The notes under the pieces are model-generated. The model was given only the letters and a program-made list of their open reading frames with translations. It was not told where the DNA came from and searched no databases. From contig BDSL01000152.1 of the NCBI GenBank assembly GCA_003116995.1, positions 111,169 to 175,168 of the forward strand: DNA of 64,000 nt, in the 5' to 3' direction. The stretch comes from Yamagishiella unicocca (lineage: Eukaryota > Chlorophyta > Chlorophyceae > Chlamydomonadales > Volvocaceae). Both the position numbers and the translations under genes were made by a program. Shown piece after piece: positions 43,147 to 55,199 of this stretch (its first letter is position 1; each line of letters opens with the position of its first letter).

Positions 43147-43149
43147 GGT

Positions 43150-44464
43150 AGCGTGAGCTGTTACCTAGTTGTGGCCGTTCCTTGTAATCCTGTCACGTGT
43201 TACTCCCCTCCGTCCGCGCCCCTCCCCCTCCCTACACAGGCTTTCCTCACAACCCCCGGCCCTCCATCGCGCCAGTCTCTGTACGACAAACGATCATTGG
43301 CTTCTGGCGCGACCCGCGGCTAGGAGGCGGTGGCGCGGCGGGCGGCTAGCTAGGAGGACGCAACGATGGGACTGACCGAGTTAGCAATGATGATTGCATA
43401 GTAATTGCATGGTCGGTGTCCTGCACGGGCGATGGTGGTCCTGTCGTCATGGGGGGAGAGGTCGTGGGCACAATGGCACGGTGAATATTGACCACGCACA
43501 TCACCAGCATTGGGTATTCGAGTGTGGCCCCACAAATGGACGGTCCCGCCGGCATTATGGAATGTATATTTGGTGCCTGGTGATTGCGTTTAATTATGCG
43601 TGCACCGGTCTGAGCAGTTGTCGGTTTGCGTGCTTGCGCCACCGCACGTCGAGCCCTGCCTGCCTGCTGGCCCGGCGGTGATACCAGCAGCCGTAGTAGT
43701 CGTAGTAGTAGTAGGAACATTATTACAGCGGGCCCCAGACCGTAAGGTATGGTCATCAGGTAGAACGTACGCCGACCGCTGAACAAGGCAAAGGACGCAC
43801 CGGAGATCCGGTGGTGGTGGTGGCGGTACCGTGAAGCTGGGGGCCTGGCCGTCACTGGCGCCGGTGTGTGCACAGCCGGCGACTGAGGAATGAGCTCGGC
43901 GCAAGTCGGATTTAAAAATGGGGGGGTGGGGGTTGGGAAGGGGAAGGCAGAGCAGTTCGACGGAAAAGGCTGAACTGCTGCGGCAGCAGGCCGGTCCCAT
44001 TGGTTGCGTTACTTGTCCTACAGAAGCCCCAGCAGGACGTGAAGAGCATATTTTAGACACAGCTGCCGCCGCTCAGACCTTACGAATGGGTATGTGATGA
44101 AAAAACGTGGGTCGACACTGACTAGGGAAGCCAATTAGGAAAACGTTTGGAACAAATGTTTGCAGATGCATGCTGCATCTGCCCAAAGTGCCTACGTCCC
44201 AATAAAACGTCTGACTGCGTATATGGTAATACCGTGGGGGACTGGGCGTTAGTGGGAATGCGGTTCGCTTCCCTGGCCCACTGCGAGTCTGGTTAGCATC
44301 TGAAGTACGAAGACAGGCTCCATCAAAGTCGCCGCCCCACACCGGCAGCTTTTAGGCCCAACGAAGAACGATCAGTGCACTGTTTGCGGAACAACAGTAT
44401 AAATAGCAGCAACCCTTACGCATGGTCCCACATACACAAGGCCATTCGGGCGATCTGCCGTTTC
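43150..44464. other. No gene; microsatellite and LINE tail remnant
   Basis: A GTA/GTC trinucleotide run lies at about 43691-43713. Next to it (43715-43790) is a diverged minus-strand copy of the LINE 3' tail ('GCGGGCCCCAGACCGTAAGGTATGG'). The rest has short ORFs without motifs. Confidence 0.45.
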
Positions 44465-44853
44465 CTAGAGGCTGCCGTTGTTTGTTGACCTCAACTGGTC
44501 GATGGTATTAAGTACCAACGTTTCTTCCCATCTCGCTATGGGCATCGGCCCGTTTCGGGTGTGGGACTTTTCCGGGATCTTGGGGGGGGTTATCCGATTG
44601 TGTTGCCGAGGCATGCTGATGTCTCTCCTTTCGGGGGTCTGCTTGGGATGCATGTGGCCATGTGCAGGGAAGCCATCAGCGCAACCTCCCCCTGTGTATT
44701 GGTGCTTGCTGTTTCCTTGTGAGGCTCTGGGTGGTTTGCCTTTCGGAACCGTCGGTTTTCCTTGCTTTCCTTGTCTCTTTCTGTGTCAGGCGATGCGCCC
44801 GATGGCTCTACCTTTTATGGTCTGGAGCCCACTGTAACAATTACAACAACAAC
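44465..44853 (+). mobile_element. LINE 3'UTR fragment, plus orientation
   Basis: Ends with the family tail: GTGTCAGGCGATGCGCCCGA, 'GGTCTGGAGCCCACTGTAAC' and AAC repeats at 44853. Upstream, 'GGTTTGCCTTTCGGAACCGTCGG' corresponds to the UTR seen at 8640-8660 and 60215. Confidence 0.65.
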
Positions 44854-45128
44854 TAAAGACTGAGATACGACCAAGATACGATCAAGAACGGCTCCGAACA
44901 GCGCCAACAACCACCCAGGGGGCACACTAGCCCAGACGGTCCAATACGCCAACTGCAGTCAAAGCACACCTCCGTCCCAGAGAGAACAGCCGACCATCAC
45001 TGCAAGCCGAACAATGACCTTTCACCTGAGATCCCAGGCAAGCCCCACACCCAAGAGAAGCACCGTCTGGCAGGGGCCTAATGAGACCCCTCATCAGTCG
45101 CGGGACCAAAACCAGTAATAACCACATG

Positions 45129-45280
45129 TTACAGTGGGCTCCGGACCCGAAGGTAAAGCTATCGGACACATCGCCGGGCACTGACGGAGGCACAGGAGCA
45201 AAAATCCCATCCAGGCGAGACCACCGAAAACCCGAACGAGGGTCCAAAGCACAAACAGCGGCGCCCGGAAGCTGACGTGT
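45129..45280 (-). mobile_element. LINE 3'UTR fragment, minus orientation
   Basis: On the plus strand it starts TGTTACAGTGGGCTCCGGAC and continues with 'ATCGGACACATCGCCGGGCAC', the reverse complement of the family tail. It lies about 275 bp from the plus-oriented copy at 44853. Confidence 0.65.
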
Positions 45281-46249
45281 AGACATGATACGTTGTATGC
45301 AACCTTCGTCAACCTAGCAGTCAGATAACACCGAAAGCTGCAAGGGAAATGGCGATCTTTCGCTTTCCAATCGGACTTCGGTAGCTCGGCCCGTACTGAT
45401 TCGAAACATAATTACAGCGACAAACAAGCCACAGACGCTAACGCTCAGAGCGTTTCTACCGTCTCTGCACTCCAGGGGTTGTGCGGACAGGACAATGCTC
45501 GGCAGCACCGACCGCTCGCGATCCTTTTGGTCGCCGTATTGCACGAAAGCCTTTCTGACCTTCCGACCCTAGAAGACACCTGTCTCCTTTGTCTATAAGC
45601 CGCGACCAAGAGGGCGACGTGTGGGATGGGGGAAGTGTGCGGCCCCCCCGGGTCTTTGCACCTCTATCCTCTATCCTCACACCTGCGATGTGGCAGGCCG
45701 GCCCGCGCCCCTTGGGCGCTGCCCCGGTGCCGCTATGCTCTCAGCGATCCTAAACTCTCAACTCCCCCCCGGTCGGACGACTAACAAACGAGAAACACAA
45801 AATAAACCAGACAGGCAGTGTTTTTTTTAAGTAATATATGCAGCGCAAAGCGTGTGAGCAACTTCGAGGACGTGGCCGAGGCGGCGGGAACGGATGGCAA
45901 CCGGCTGAAGCGGATTGTACCCGGGTTTGTTAAAACAAACCTGGGCTGTACTTTTACTGGGGCTGGGCGTGTCTGCCGTGCGTGGTGACCGTACAACGGA
46001 CCTGGCAACGGTGAGGTCTGAAATTGCAGCTTTCCTTGTCCTTATAATTTCGTTTCAAAGCAGTTATTTGATTGTATTTATGCTTGAAGTTATGCTTGAA
46101 GTTGGAATTCTTGGCAAGATATAAAACGTTCTTCAGGTGTAAGCGAACAAAGCGAGCAGTACCAACATCACTTATATGTCCTATATAGTAAGAGGATTGT
46201 AAGGAGGCAGTTTGTAGCGGATGCTGGACAGTAATGCGCTTGTCCGGCA

Positions 46250-47420
46250 TTATAGCCATTTACGCGTCGTTCACAAGCGCCTCCATGGCGCGGACGGGAG
46301 GGGGGGCGACCCCCCTAGCGCAAGTACGTCCGATGGCGCAAGTGCCTCGGACCCTCCCGCGCGCTCCCGGGCCCCACTTAGCGTTTCAGCCCGATCCGGT
46401 TATCCCCCATGCCCCGCACACGCCCAAGTGTCTCCGTCGGGGCACCACCCTGCGTTGATGACCTCGTTCACGCGTCGTTCACAAGCGCCTCCATGGCGCG
46501 GACAGGGCGGACCTCATTGTGCACGGAAGACGACAGCTCGACAAAAGTTGCACACATTGTACTCGGTTGGGAGACTAGTTCAATGTGTTGACTAGGCTGG
46601 TGAGCATCTTGGTGCTCTGTCGGCGCACCACCCCGCGGCCCTCGCCCCGCCCACGCGTCGTTCGCCTCCGTGGCGCGGACAAGTTTGTCCGATGGCGCAA
46701 GAACCTCTGATTGTCCGCTCGCTCCCAGACCCCACTGTAGCGGTTCGCCTTGCCCTGCACTCGTGCAAGCAAGTGCCTACGTCAGTCAGTGCAAGTGGCA
46801 TTGTCGGCACATCACACCGCCCCATCCATCCCCCACGCCCCGCACGCGTGCAAGTCCCTCTGTCACCGCTCACCCCACCCATGCGTCGTTCGCAAGCTCA
46901 TGCAGCAAATGAATGCGAGCGTCGCAATGGTGCGTGTGTGCGTGCGTGCATAAAGCTGTGCGCGCTGTACGGCTGGACGTGCATGGCAAGTCATGGCCGT
47001 CGTCTCATTGGCATGTCACCACTTCGAGTCTGGGGCTCCGTCGGACACCACCCCGCGCCTACCTCTCACCCCACCCACGCGTCATTCACAAGGGCCTCCA
47101 TGGCGCGGACAGGAGGGGGGGCTTCGGCCCCCCCTCACACCCCCCCCCTCACGCAAATACGTCCAATGGTGCAAGTACCTCTGACCCTCCGCTTGCTCCT
47201 GGACCCCGCTGTAGCTGTTTGACTTGCCCTGCACTCGTGCAAGTGCCTCCGTGTGGGCGGCCGTGTGTGTCAATGGCTGGACGTGCATGGCAAGTCGTGG
47301 CCGTCGTCTCATTGGCATGTGAGCGCTTCGAGTCCGGGGCTCCGTCGGTGCACCACCCCGCGGCCCTCACCCCACCCATGCGTCGTTCGCAAGGGCTACG
47401 CGGCACTTTAGCATATGACA
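46250..47420. repeat. Degenerate ~200-bp repeat array
   Basis: The motif CGCGTCGTTCACAAGCGCCT followed by CCATGGCGCGGAC recurs at about 46264, 46471 and 47078, with partial copies near 46654, 46880 and 47380. Between them 'GT.CGATGG.GCAAGTACCTC', 'CTTGCCCTGCACTCGTGCAAG' and 'TGGACGTGCATGGCAAGTC' recur. Reading frames through it are chance products. Confidence 0.8.
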
Positions 47421-47784
47421 CAGCAGGGTCAGCCATATTGTGTCGTGTGCAGGGTTGAAAATAAGGGGGGGGTGAGGGGGGGGAAGCCCCCCTCCCTCCC
47501 AGCAAATTCTGCTGGGAGTTGACCCATACCCTTGATTTGCTCATCAACTGGCAAGTGCCGGGTCCCCTAAGTTACGTAGCTCACGGTGAGGACGGCGACG
47601 GAGCCGGGTGCTGCCTGTGTGTCAGTGGTAGCTTCGGCTACTGGTAGTGGACCTGTGCCGTCGGGACCGCTGCTGTCCGTTGCTGTCTCTAAGATGGCTC
47701 GCCCTAGTTCTACGTACTTGGTAGTTCACAAGCTTGGACTGGGACAGGTCTACAACAACTTGTCAACGCACCCTCCAAGGCTGA

Positions 47785-49297
47785 CTTGCATGCAAATGGG
47801 AACAACCACGACACCAAAAAAAAACCCGGGACCGCTGCAAGCCCTTTCTCGTGGAAACGAGGTAAGCAACACCCACACCACACTGTGCCATTTTCAAACC
47901 CGTATCAATCCCTCCTGTTCTTCTTGACTTCGCTCGTGATGGAAAGCTTTGGCTAGGTCGACCGTTGGTAGTTGGTTGGTCCGCACTTCTGGTGGGCGAT
48001 CTAAATGGTTCGCCATTTGACTGCCAACTTAGTTAACCCTATTTATCTTTAGTTCATGTTTATTAATTTGCTCCTGTGAACCCTGCAATTGTATTCCTAC
48101 AGGTGGATCTGCGCGCGCGACCCGGCGCAGTCCTTGCTGGCGGAGTACCGGGCGCTGCTGCCGCTATTCTGCGAAGAGGATGACAAGCTGTACAACATGC
48201 TGCGGGACGCCCGCCTGTACGTCGCGATGCACACGTTGATGCCCGCCCTGGTCGTCGTCGACATGTTCATCAAGCTTTGCCAGAGCCGTGGGCTGTACAT
48301 CGGCGAGCTGGCCAAGGCGCTGCAGCGCGCCAAGGACCAGCTGCGCGAGATGTACCTCAGGTCGGAGACCCGCTACACTACGGTGGAGTTCGGGGACTTC
48401 AAGGCGCTGCTGCCAGTTAATGGGGGCATCAACGGCACCATCTGGGAGTTCGATCCAGATGCGCCGGGGGAGGAGCGGATCGGCCTGATGTGCGGCAGCC
48501 ATGGCTTCTACCCCTTCACCGCTGATCCCCCGCGCATCGGCCGAGACCGCTCGCCACCGCCCTTGACACCGCAGCGCCTGGTCCAGGTCGTCGAGTCAGT
48601 GCAGGCAGACATGTCAGCCGCAGTCGAGGAGCTGGTGGGCGAGTTGACTTCACGTTTTCCCCCGCATCAACTGCTGGATGCAGCGTCGATTGTCTACAGC
48701 GAGTACTGGGAGGCCAAGCCCACGGCGGCCGACTTCAAAGTGAAGCTGAAGACCATCAAGGAGTACTACTGCCGTGAGCGGACAGGCGCCAACTCCAGCA
48801 AGGTGCCGCCAATCCTGGACGGCGCCTTGCTGGACGAGCAGGCACAGCTGTTTGCCACCACCATGACGCAGCTCGCTGCCCAGCAGCGCCTTAAGCGGAT
48901 GCGAGAGCAGACGGAGCGGCAGCGGCAGGCAGCGGCAGCGGACCCAGACGCACCGATCTCCAAGCGTGACCACCGCACGCTGCTGGACGACACGCCCACG
49001 TCACGGGTGTGGCAGAGCATCAGCAACAGCGCGGCCCTAGCCGGCGGCTTGACAGAGTTTTCGGCTTTGGCCCAGCTGGTGTTGGTGATGGTGCCAGGGT
49101 CGGTGGACGATGAGCGACGGTTCTCTGCCATGGCATACGTGCAGGACCCCACACGCAACCGCCTAGACGAGCACCTGGCGCTGTGCGTGCGCATGTTCAC
49201 GCAGGACTTGTTCGACCTGCACACGTTCCCGTTTGGTGAAGCACTGCGGAAGTGGCTGGCCAGTAGCAGCAGGGGGCGGTACATGATGAACGGGTAG
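47785..49297 (+). CDS. hAT-family transposase, C-terminal half (two exons)
   Basis: Exon 1 ends at 47861; the 241-nt intron (GTAAGC...CTACAG) ends at 48102; exon 2 is 48103-49297. The join recreates 'VETRW', the TRW motif found in hAT transposases after the second catalytic segment. The all-helical region follows ('LLAEYRALLPLF', 'LMPALVVVDMFIKLCQSRGL'). The C-terminal dimerisation domain ends it: 'LAQLVLVMVPGSVDDERRFS', 'YVQDPTRNRLDEHLALC'. Upstream the frame is closed by TGA at 47782 next to a 9-A run, and the N-terminal zinc finger and first catalytic aspartates are absent. It is therefore a truncated or domesticated copy. No terminal inverted repeats were recognised. Confidence 0.8.
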
Positions 49298-49387
49298 AGA
49301 CCCAGCGCTACTGTGCTGCGGTTTGCCCTAACAAATGACACTAAGAAACACACCAACTGTACGTGGCTCTTGGTCTGTGAAAGGACT

Positions 49388-49392
49388 TGTAA
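49388..49392 (+). terminator. TGTAA polyadenylation signal after hAT ORF
   Basis: TGTAA 91 bases after the TAG at 49297, matching the usual algal spacing range. Confidence 0.5.
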
Positions 49393-50585
49393 CTTATCGG
49401 GGGGGGGGGTCGCCGCACAGCTATGGAACAAATATGGAACAAATATCAAACACCCCTGAAATTTTATTACTTAAGATGGAATAAATTGAGACCCCCCTTA
49501 AACGAAAAAAAAACACTGCAGACAGCAATCAGGGCCCAAAACAAAAAGGGAGGGGCGGGCGGGCGAAACAAGTTCCCAAATACACTGGCAACCGGGACTT
49601 AGGTCGCGCGTGAGCCCGGTCCCGCCAAAACCGGTCGCTGAAAATGATTCCCTGAGAATGAAAACAAGGGGGCCCTAGCAACGAAAGGCATTCTAAAGAA
49701 GCCCGCGGGCCGTTTCACCTACAAACAAACTGCGCGCCAACCCACGTCCGAGGGCCCTACGACCGCTTAGAAACCAATTTTCGGAGCAGGATCCAAAAAT
49801 ACCGCTTATGAGGCGCCTCACACAACCAGCAGGGTGGCTCTAAACTCACTCGGCAATGAAAGGCATTATTACCATATCGAAAACATTGCAAGAAAGACTG
49901 TCCATTCCGCCTACGCAATATAACCTGAAGCATCGTTGACCTCATGCATCACGTGGCTGCCGTACGTTCTCCCAAACCTGCTGTTGGGAGTCCCAACGGA
50001 GGAGCGTTAGGACTCCGCTCCTCCGTTAGGAAATCTGGTTCGATGCACATTAACGAGTGAGAGGCTCACTCGTCGCCATGGATACAGTGTATGTGAAAGC
50101 ATTATGCGAACACAGATACATTCCCAAACCGGCGGTGTGCATGTACTGTTTCGAGAGGGTCGTGACCGACCACCTTGCAGCGCACGGATGAACGCGAAAC
50201 AACGATGAGGCGGTGCACGTCTTGTGCCACAACGCTACTCCTCATGTTTCCGTCGTCGCAGTTCGACTCTCTCGGCCGCCATGTCAAAATGGGCGCTTGT
50301 CGCCGTCACCTCGCCCTGCCGCCGGGCCCCAGTGCCCCCATTGACCATTGACTCCGCCAACAGCACTCGGCCGCGCCTCACACTCTTCAAGCTCGCTGGC
50401 GCCGCTTGGTAACAAACCACGTCTCCACGATAACGGTCAGTATCCGGGCTGGGACGGAGAAGAACTACATTGCATATCGCCTCACCGCGTCCCATTCCGC
50501 CAACCTGTTTCTCCCGTCTTACCCGCTGCACGTTACCGCACATTTGTTTGTGTCCTTTCCTATCCATGTCGTGTAACCGGTGTTC
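49393..50585. other. Intergenic with one strong hairpin
   Basis: No gene is recognised. AACGGAGGAGCG (49995-50006) and CGCTCCTCCGTT (50016-50027) form a perfect 12-bp stem with a 9-nt loop. A run of nine G lies at about 49400. Confidence 0.5.
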
Positions 50586-51137
50586 ATGGCATCCCCGCTG
50601 CCACCAACGTTGCCCTGCCCCCCTCAGCAACCACAGCAACAGCGCCGTGCCAGTCAGGCCCCTCGTCTTCGGCCGCCAATGCCTGCTTCTTACGGACTGG
50701 GTCCTGCTTCCGGAACGCACTCTGCCGAACCTTTCAGCCGCCCGGGTCTTCTGCCACGCCTCCGGGTGCAAGCCTTTCCCCTCAACCCTAAACCCCTGCC
50801 TCCTCCTCGGGAAGTGCTGTGCACCGGCCACGCGTTGGGCCCACCCCGTGTCGTGGCCCCGCCTTCAGCGCCATCGCGGCCGCTAGATCCCTGCTGCTTC
50901 CCACGGCCTTCGCCCTGTGCTTCTTCGTTCCTAGATATCAGAGGACAAACGTGTAGACCCAAAGTCTGCTGCCCGCCGCTGCCAACCGGCGGCGCGGCGC
51001 CAGAATACAGAACACAGGTAGAGGCGTCCACCACGCCGCAGGGCCAGTACGGCGACGGCGCGCCGCCGACGGCCCGGTCCGTGCCGTACAGTGTTGACGC
51101 CCTGCCATCGATGTTGCCCCCGCGCCTCTGTCGCTAG
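50586..51137 (+). CDS. Hypothetical proline-rich protein, 183 aa
   Basis: An ATG-started ORF with a proline/glutamine-rich N-terminus ('PCPPQQPQQQRR'), a middle rich in P, R and S, and a C-terminal part with 'EYRTQVEASTTPQGQYGDGA'. There is no domain or membrane segment. The frame contains normal residue variety, unlike the antisense frame, but the region is GC-rich and unsupported by splice signals. It could be a gag-like retroelement protein or a chance ORF. Confidence 0.35.
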   Translation: MASPLPPTLPCPPQQPQQQRRASQAPRLRPPMPASYGLGPASGTHSAEPFSRPGLLPRLRVQAFPLNPKPLPPPREVLCTGHALGPPRVVAPPSAPSRPLDPCCFPRPSPCASSFLDIRGQTCRPKVCCPPLPTGGAAPEYRTQVEASTTPQGQYGDGAPPTARSVPYSVDALPSMLPPRLCR

Positions 51138-51976
51138 TAGTCAGCGCCATACTGTTGAGTCGCACAGGCCGCCGTCCTCTCTGAAACCGTCGTCCGCCTT
51201 CCCTCCTCATCCTCGATTGCCTCCGGCATGCCGTCCAATGAGGGCAGCATCCCCGGGTTGCTGCCAAGGACCGACGACGTACGGCGAATCACGTGGCGGA
51301 CTGCGCTCTCGGTAAAAACACTGCCGCTGCTACCGAGGGCTAGGCCAGCGGTGGCCACCACCACCAGGGCGGAGCTGATGAACGTGGTGGGGCCGGACCA
51401 TGGCCCCGGAGACAGACGGTGGCGGCGGCGGAAAGGGCGGCACGGAGGGGCAGCCACCAGCGTCCATACCCCTCCCCGTGGGGTGCTGCAGGTCGAGGCA
51501 GACGACAGCGGTGCCGGGGAGGTCTGAATGCCCGGTGGCTTCGCGGGGTGCCGCCCTAGTCCCGAGGAGGAGGGCGGCCTGCGACGTCAAGTAAGGCGAA
51601 GCGGGGTGTGGGGGGGCGTGTCAGTCTGCTGGTAGGGGCCGCGGACACTACGCTGCTCGTAGTAGAGCACTGCAGGGGACAGTCGATGAGAACCCGGCTG
51701 GCTGACCCCGGGTGGCTGGCTGTTCCCTACCGGGCCACGACGCCCACCACGGTGCTGCTGAGGGAGCCCCACTGGGACCAGCTGCTGCTCTACGCCCAGG
51801 ACCCTGCCTTGCAGCTCCCCCCCTTCCCGCCGAACACATGACGTGGTGCAATGTGCCCACCTGGATTTCGGAGGCGGGCCACCGTTTGGCACCGGATGCT
51901 GCTGCTATGGCGGCGGCGGCGTCTCCTGCAGCGGCGTTGTTAGCTGTGGCGGAGGTGGCACCCACTGTGGGGCGGG

Positions 51977-52640
51977 TCAAGGTGTCGATGGCGAGTTGAA
52001 GAACCTGACAGCGTTCTTAGTGCTGTCGATTGGCAGCAGCAGCTTGCCCATGCGCACGTCCACGCAGGCGGGGTACACCATGGGGCGAGCAAGGCCGGCG
52101 GCGACCTGCAGTTGGGGGAGCAGGGTGGTCAAGAACGGGGGCGGGGAGGGCTGAAGTGGGGCGATGCGGTGGTGTAACCGAAGTTGAATGGCCAGCCGAG
52201 GTGCTCGGGCGTGGCAAGGTGACGGAGCCGTGATCAACAGGGCTGTGGTCGACGTCAAAGGGTAAGCCGCTAGCAGCTAGTTGGGAGCCAAGATCTTGGT
52301 CAGCATCCCGCTGTCGTGGTGTAGGAACAGGAGTACGGAACGCCATGGGTGCCATAGAGACGCCCGAGGCTCCCTGGAGCAGTGCCCGCCACCGAGGTGG
52401 TCCGTGAGTGCCGGTGGGAGGAAGGTGTGATGCTGCGGGTGGTCGCACCTTGGCACAGACGACCCACACCGACACCCGTCCGATGACGAGGGCCCCCCAC
52501 AGCTTGCGGTTGCCCAGCACGGGCGTGATGGATAACTCCATCTCGGGCGCCTCGGCGAAGCTCGGCCACAGCCTGCGAGGCGGAGGTCGCGGATATGGAG
52601 CAGCGGTGGGGCCAGGATTGTTGACGACGCCAAGATGCGG
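51977..52640 (-). CDS. Unknown protein, candidate exons on minus strand
   Basis: One exon-like stretch, about 52465-52640, ends at a GTGCGA donor and encodes 'EMELSITPVLGNRKLWGALV' and 'IGRVSVWVVCAK'. A second, about 51977-52250, encodes 'LARPMVYPACVDVRMGKLLL' and 'PIDSTKNAVRFFNS'. Both look clearly coding by composition. Between them the frame ('LLFLHHDSGMLTKILAPN') is closed by a TAG, so the intervening structure is unresolved. No family is recognised. Confidence 0.45.
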
Positions 52641-52749
52641 ACATGTCGCTAGGGCATGTGCGCTTGCTTGGGCCCCGGCCGCATCAGCTACGCCAGGAAA
52701 GGTGCTCCTGGGTCAAAAACTCCGGCGGCCTGACAGTGGGCAGCACTAA

Positions 52750-54755
52750 GCAACCGGTGCTAGGTGTTTCTGGGTCAGCAGCCCCGACAGCATGATGCCT
52801 CCTGGCTTCCCACAGGCGCTAGGGCCACCATGCTTGTGCTGCATGCTGTCTACCATGCTGCAGCTGTATGCTGAATGATACAGGCGCTGCACGCTTACCA
52901 ATCAACTGCCTCATACGGGATGTCACTCCAGCTCTGCTCAGCCACAGGCCACCACGCCGCCCGCACCACCACCTAGACGTCAGGGGAGTGAGAGTGTGCA
53001 GAGAATTACCAACACGAATGCGCAATGCAACGACCCCTCCGCAACACAGCACCCAGGCAGCCCCTACTGACAACGCGGCAAGCAACCCGACCGCACAGCC
53101 CGCAGCTGCGTGGCCGAAAAAGACGGCCCGAACCATACAGCTGGCTAGCCCCAGTGCAAGTGATATGCCCCCAACAAGCCAGGGAGACGCGACAGCAGCA
53201 AGCAAGCTCACCAGCAGCTGCCGCAACGCCAGGGCCATGGCCAGCCGCTGCGCCTGCAGAAGAAAGCGGAGGGCAGACAGGGGTAAACTGTGGCGCTTTG
53301 CGCGCACATAGATATTATGCAAGCGTACGTGCCTCTATTAATTGCGGTCAACATTACTCAAGAGGCACCACATGGGCATGCCGAGTTAATGCACAAGGTT
53401 AGGGAGAACGCTACCTCTGCTTCGCTACGGATAACGACGGGGAAGACCTTATGTCACAACGACTCACCTGCGTTTGCACCACCTGCGGCTTTCATTTTCG
53501 TACGCTCTGTTGTGGCGTCGTTGCGTTCCGACGGCAGGTTTGCAAGGAAGGCGAGCATTGGATGCAGCCAACGTCCGTTAGTTGTTACAAAGATAGGAGC
53601 AGGCAGCTGCTTCGGCCACCGTGGAGCGCTTATCTTTCCAAACACCAAGATGCCAAAGAACAGCAAGACGCACAGTTGCCTACATTATGGTTTACATTAC
53701 ATCTGTATAGAGAGAGGCTGTCCCTGTGAGAGGGTGTGCAATCCCTGTGTTTTAAACGAGGTTCTGGAGCTATCTATGAGCCGGCCAAAAGCCCTGCGAC
53801 ATACTCATGGCCAAACTGCGCACTTAAGTGTATGGCCATACACACACTTTCGAAGTTTTTGCTTTGAATTAGAACTATGCAGGCACAGCTCGTGAGGGCC
53901 CTCAAACCCTGAAGCGTTACGATGGGTAGTTTTCGGCCTCTGGTTCACCCTTGTTCATTGGCTGTGCGGATGATGACGTTCATGTGCCTGGGATCTGCGC
54001 CTTGGCAAAGTCCGGCCAATAAGGATACCATCTTCACGACATGCAGGCTATCTTGCTGGGGGAGAGGCGTTGCGGCAAAATATGCGATATGTAAATGCGT
54101 CGCTAATTACTGGGCTTTGGGCTTGTACACCCAGCGCGTGGGCCTTGGAGCCGGGCTGGCGCCGCCTTGCCTTGGAAAACAAGAAGCCGCAGGTGGGGAC
54201 TGCGGGGCAGCGAGGAAACCTGGGAGTTGGGGGTGCTGGGAGGGGCGAGGACGAACCGAGCGAGGGGATTGCACGGCAGGTCGAGCCCCCCGTGCAGCAT
54301 CGTATCCTCAAAACATCAGCTTCAAAACATCAGCTGGGTCGCGTATTTGCCCTGGCCGCGTCTTCGTCAGCAGGCTAGTCGCCGTGTCACCTTGGCCGCC
54401 TCACCAGGCTGGCAGCCGCCATGGTGGACCGCGGGGGGGGATGGAAGGTCGCAAGCGCAGTGCAGGACACTGGACCTTCCACGCGCTCAGTGGCTTTGGA
54501 CATTGCTTGCATAAGCTTGCCAGCAGAGGCGCCTGCTGTATGCGGGACTTGCTTGGCTTCTAGCGCTGGTGGCGCTGCGGAAAGAGGGCAGGTGGTACGG
54601 GTTGTGGGAACGCCGTGCGCGTTGGTACTCGGTAGTTCGGCTGTTGGGAGGTTCTTAAATGGGCGCCGATGGCGCGGCATGGATTCTGGAGGACTGCAGC
54701 TGAGGTGTTGCGTACGGCAGCGGTTGCAAGTTGTGGTGTTGGTTGCGGGGCGCAG
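52750..54755. other. No resolved gene
   Basis: The largest ORF is 53290-53895 (plus, 201 codons). It contains 'LRSDGRFARKA', faintly like 'DGRMARKA' of the paralogous proteins at 29.9 and 63 kb, but the antisense is also open and no splice sites support it. A 19-bp direct repeat 'AAAACATCAGCT' pair lies at about 54310-54332. Confidence 0.3.
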
Positions 54756-55135
54756 TAGTTGGCTGCTGGGTGTTGCTTGGGTTGGGCGTCGTGAGTTGCA
54801 TGGGCACGAGCCAGGTGGACGTAAGGTGGGAGGGGAACCAGACTTCAAACAGGATGACGATGTTTATCAACGCCATTTCCTTTTCACACATTGTTCGGGG
54901 ATTGAGATCCGTGAGGGCGCCGAGCAGTCCCAGGACGAACGGGCAGTCCCACTTCTGCTAGTTTGGTGCAGAGCGCACGGCGGGGCTGTGCCACTGCGTG
55001 AACATGTGCAAGCGTGATGGGCACGTTGGCCCTAGGTGACCTGGACGGATACAGAGAAGGTAGTCCGCGTTGCTGCTGGTTACCTTCGGACTGAGTAATG
55101 AGCAGTCCGGCCAACGGCAGGATGCACGCTAGGAG
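54756..55135. repeat. Inverted copy of the right-arm inner part (27945-28340)
   Basis: Reverse complement of 27945-28340 with substitutions: 'GTTGCTGCTGGTTACCTTCG', 'AGGTGACCTGGACGGATACA', 'TGTTTATCAACGCCATTTCC'. Upstream, about 54700-54790 resembles 25935-26010. Confidence 0.85.
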
Positions 55136-55199
55136 TGTCCATCGCCTCCGCTGCCGCCACCGCCGCCGCCTCGCCCCGCTTCGCCTGCAGGGAGGAGTC

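Noticed and set aside
44927..45286. Minus-strand 119-codon ORF
   Set aside because: It lies over a LINE 3'UTR copy, so an open frame there is not meaningful.
46221..47458. Several plus-strand ORFs of 120-181 codons
   Set aside because: They follow the degenerate ~200-bp repeat array; repeated peptide strings reflect the DNA repeat, not a protein.
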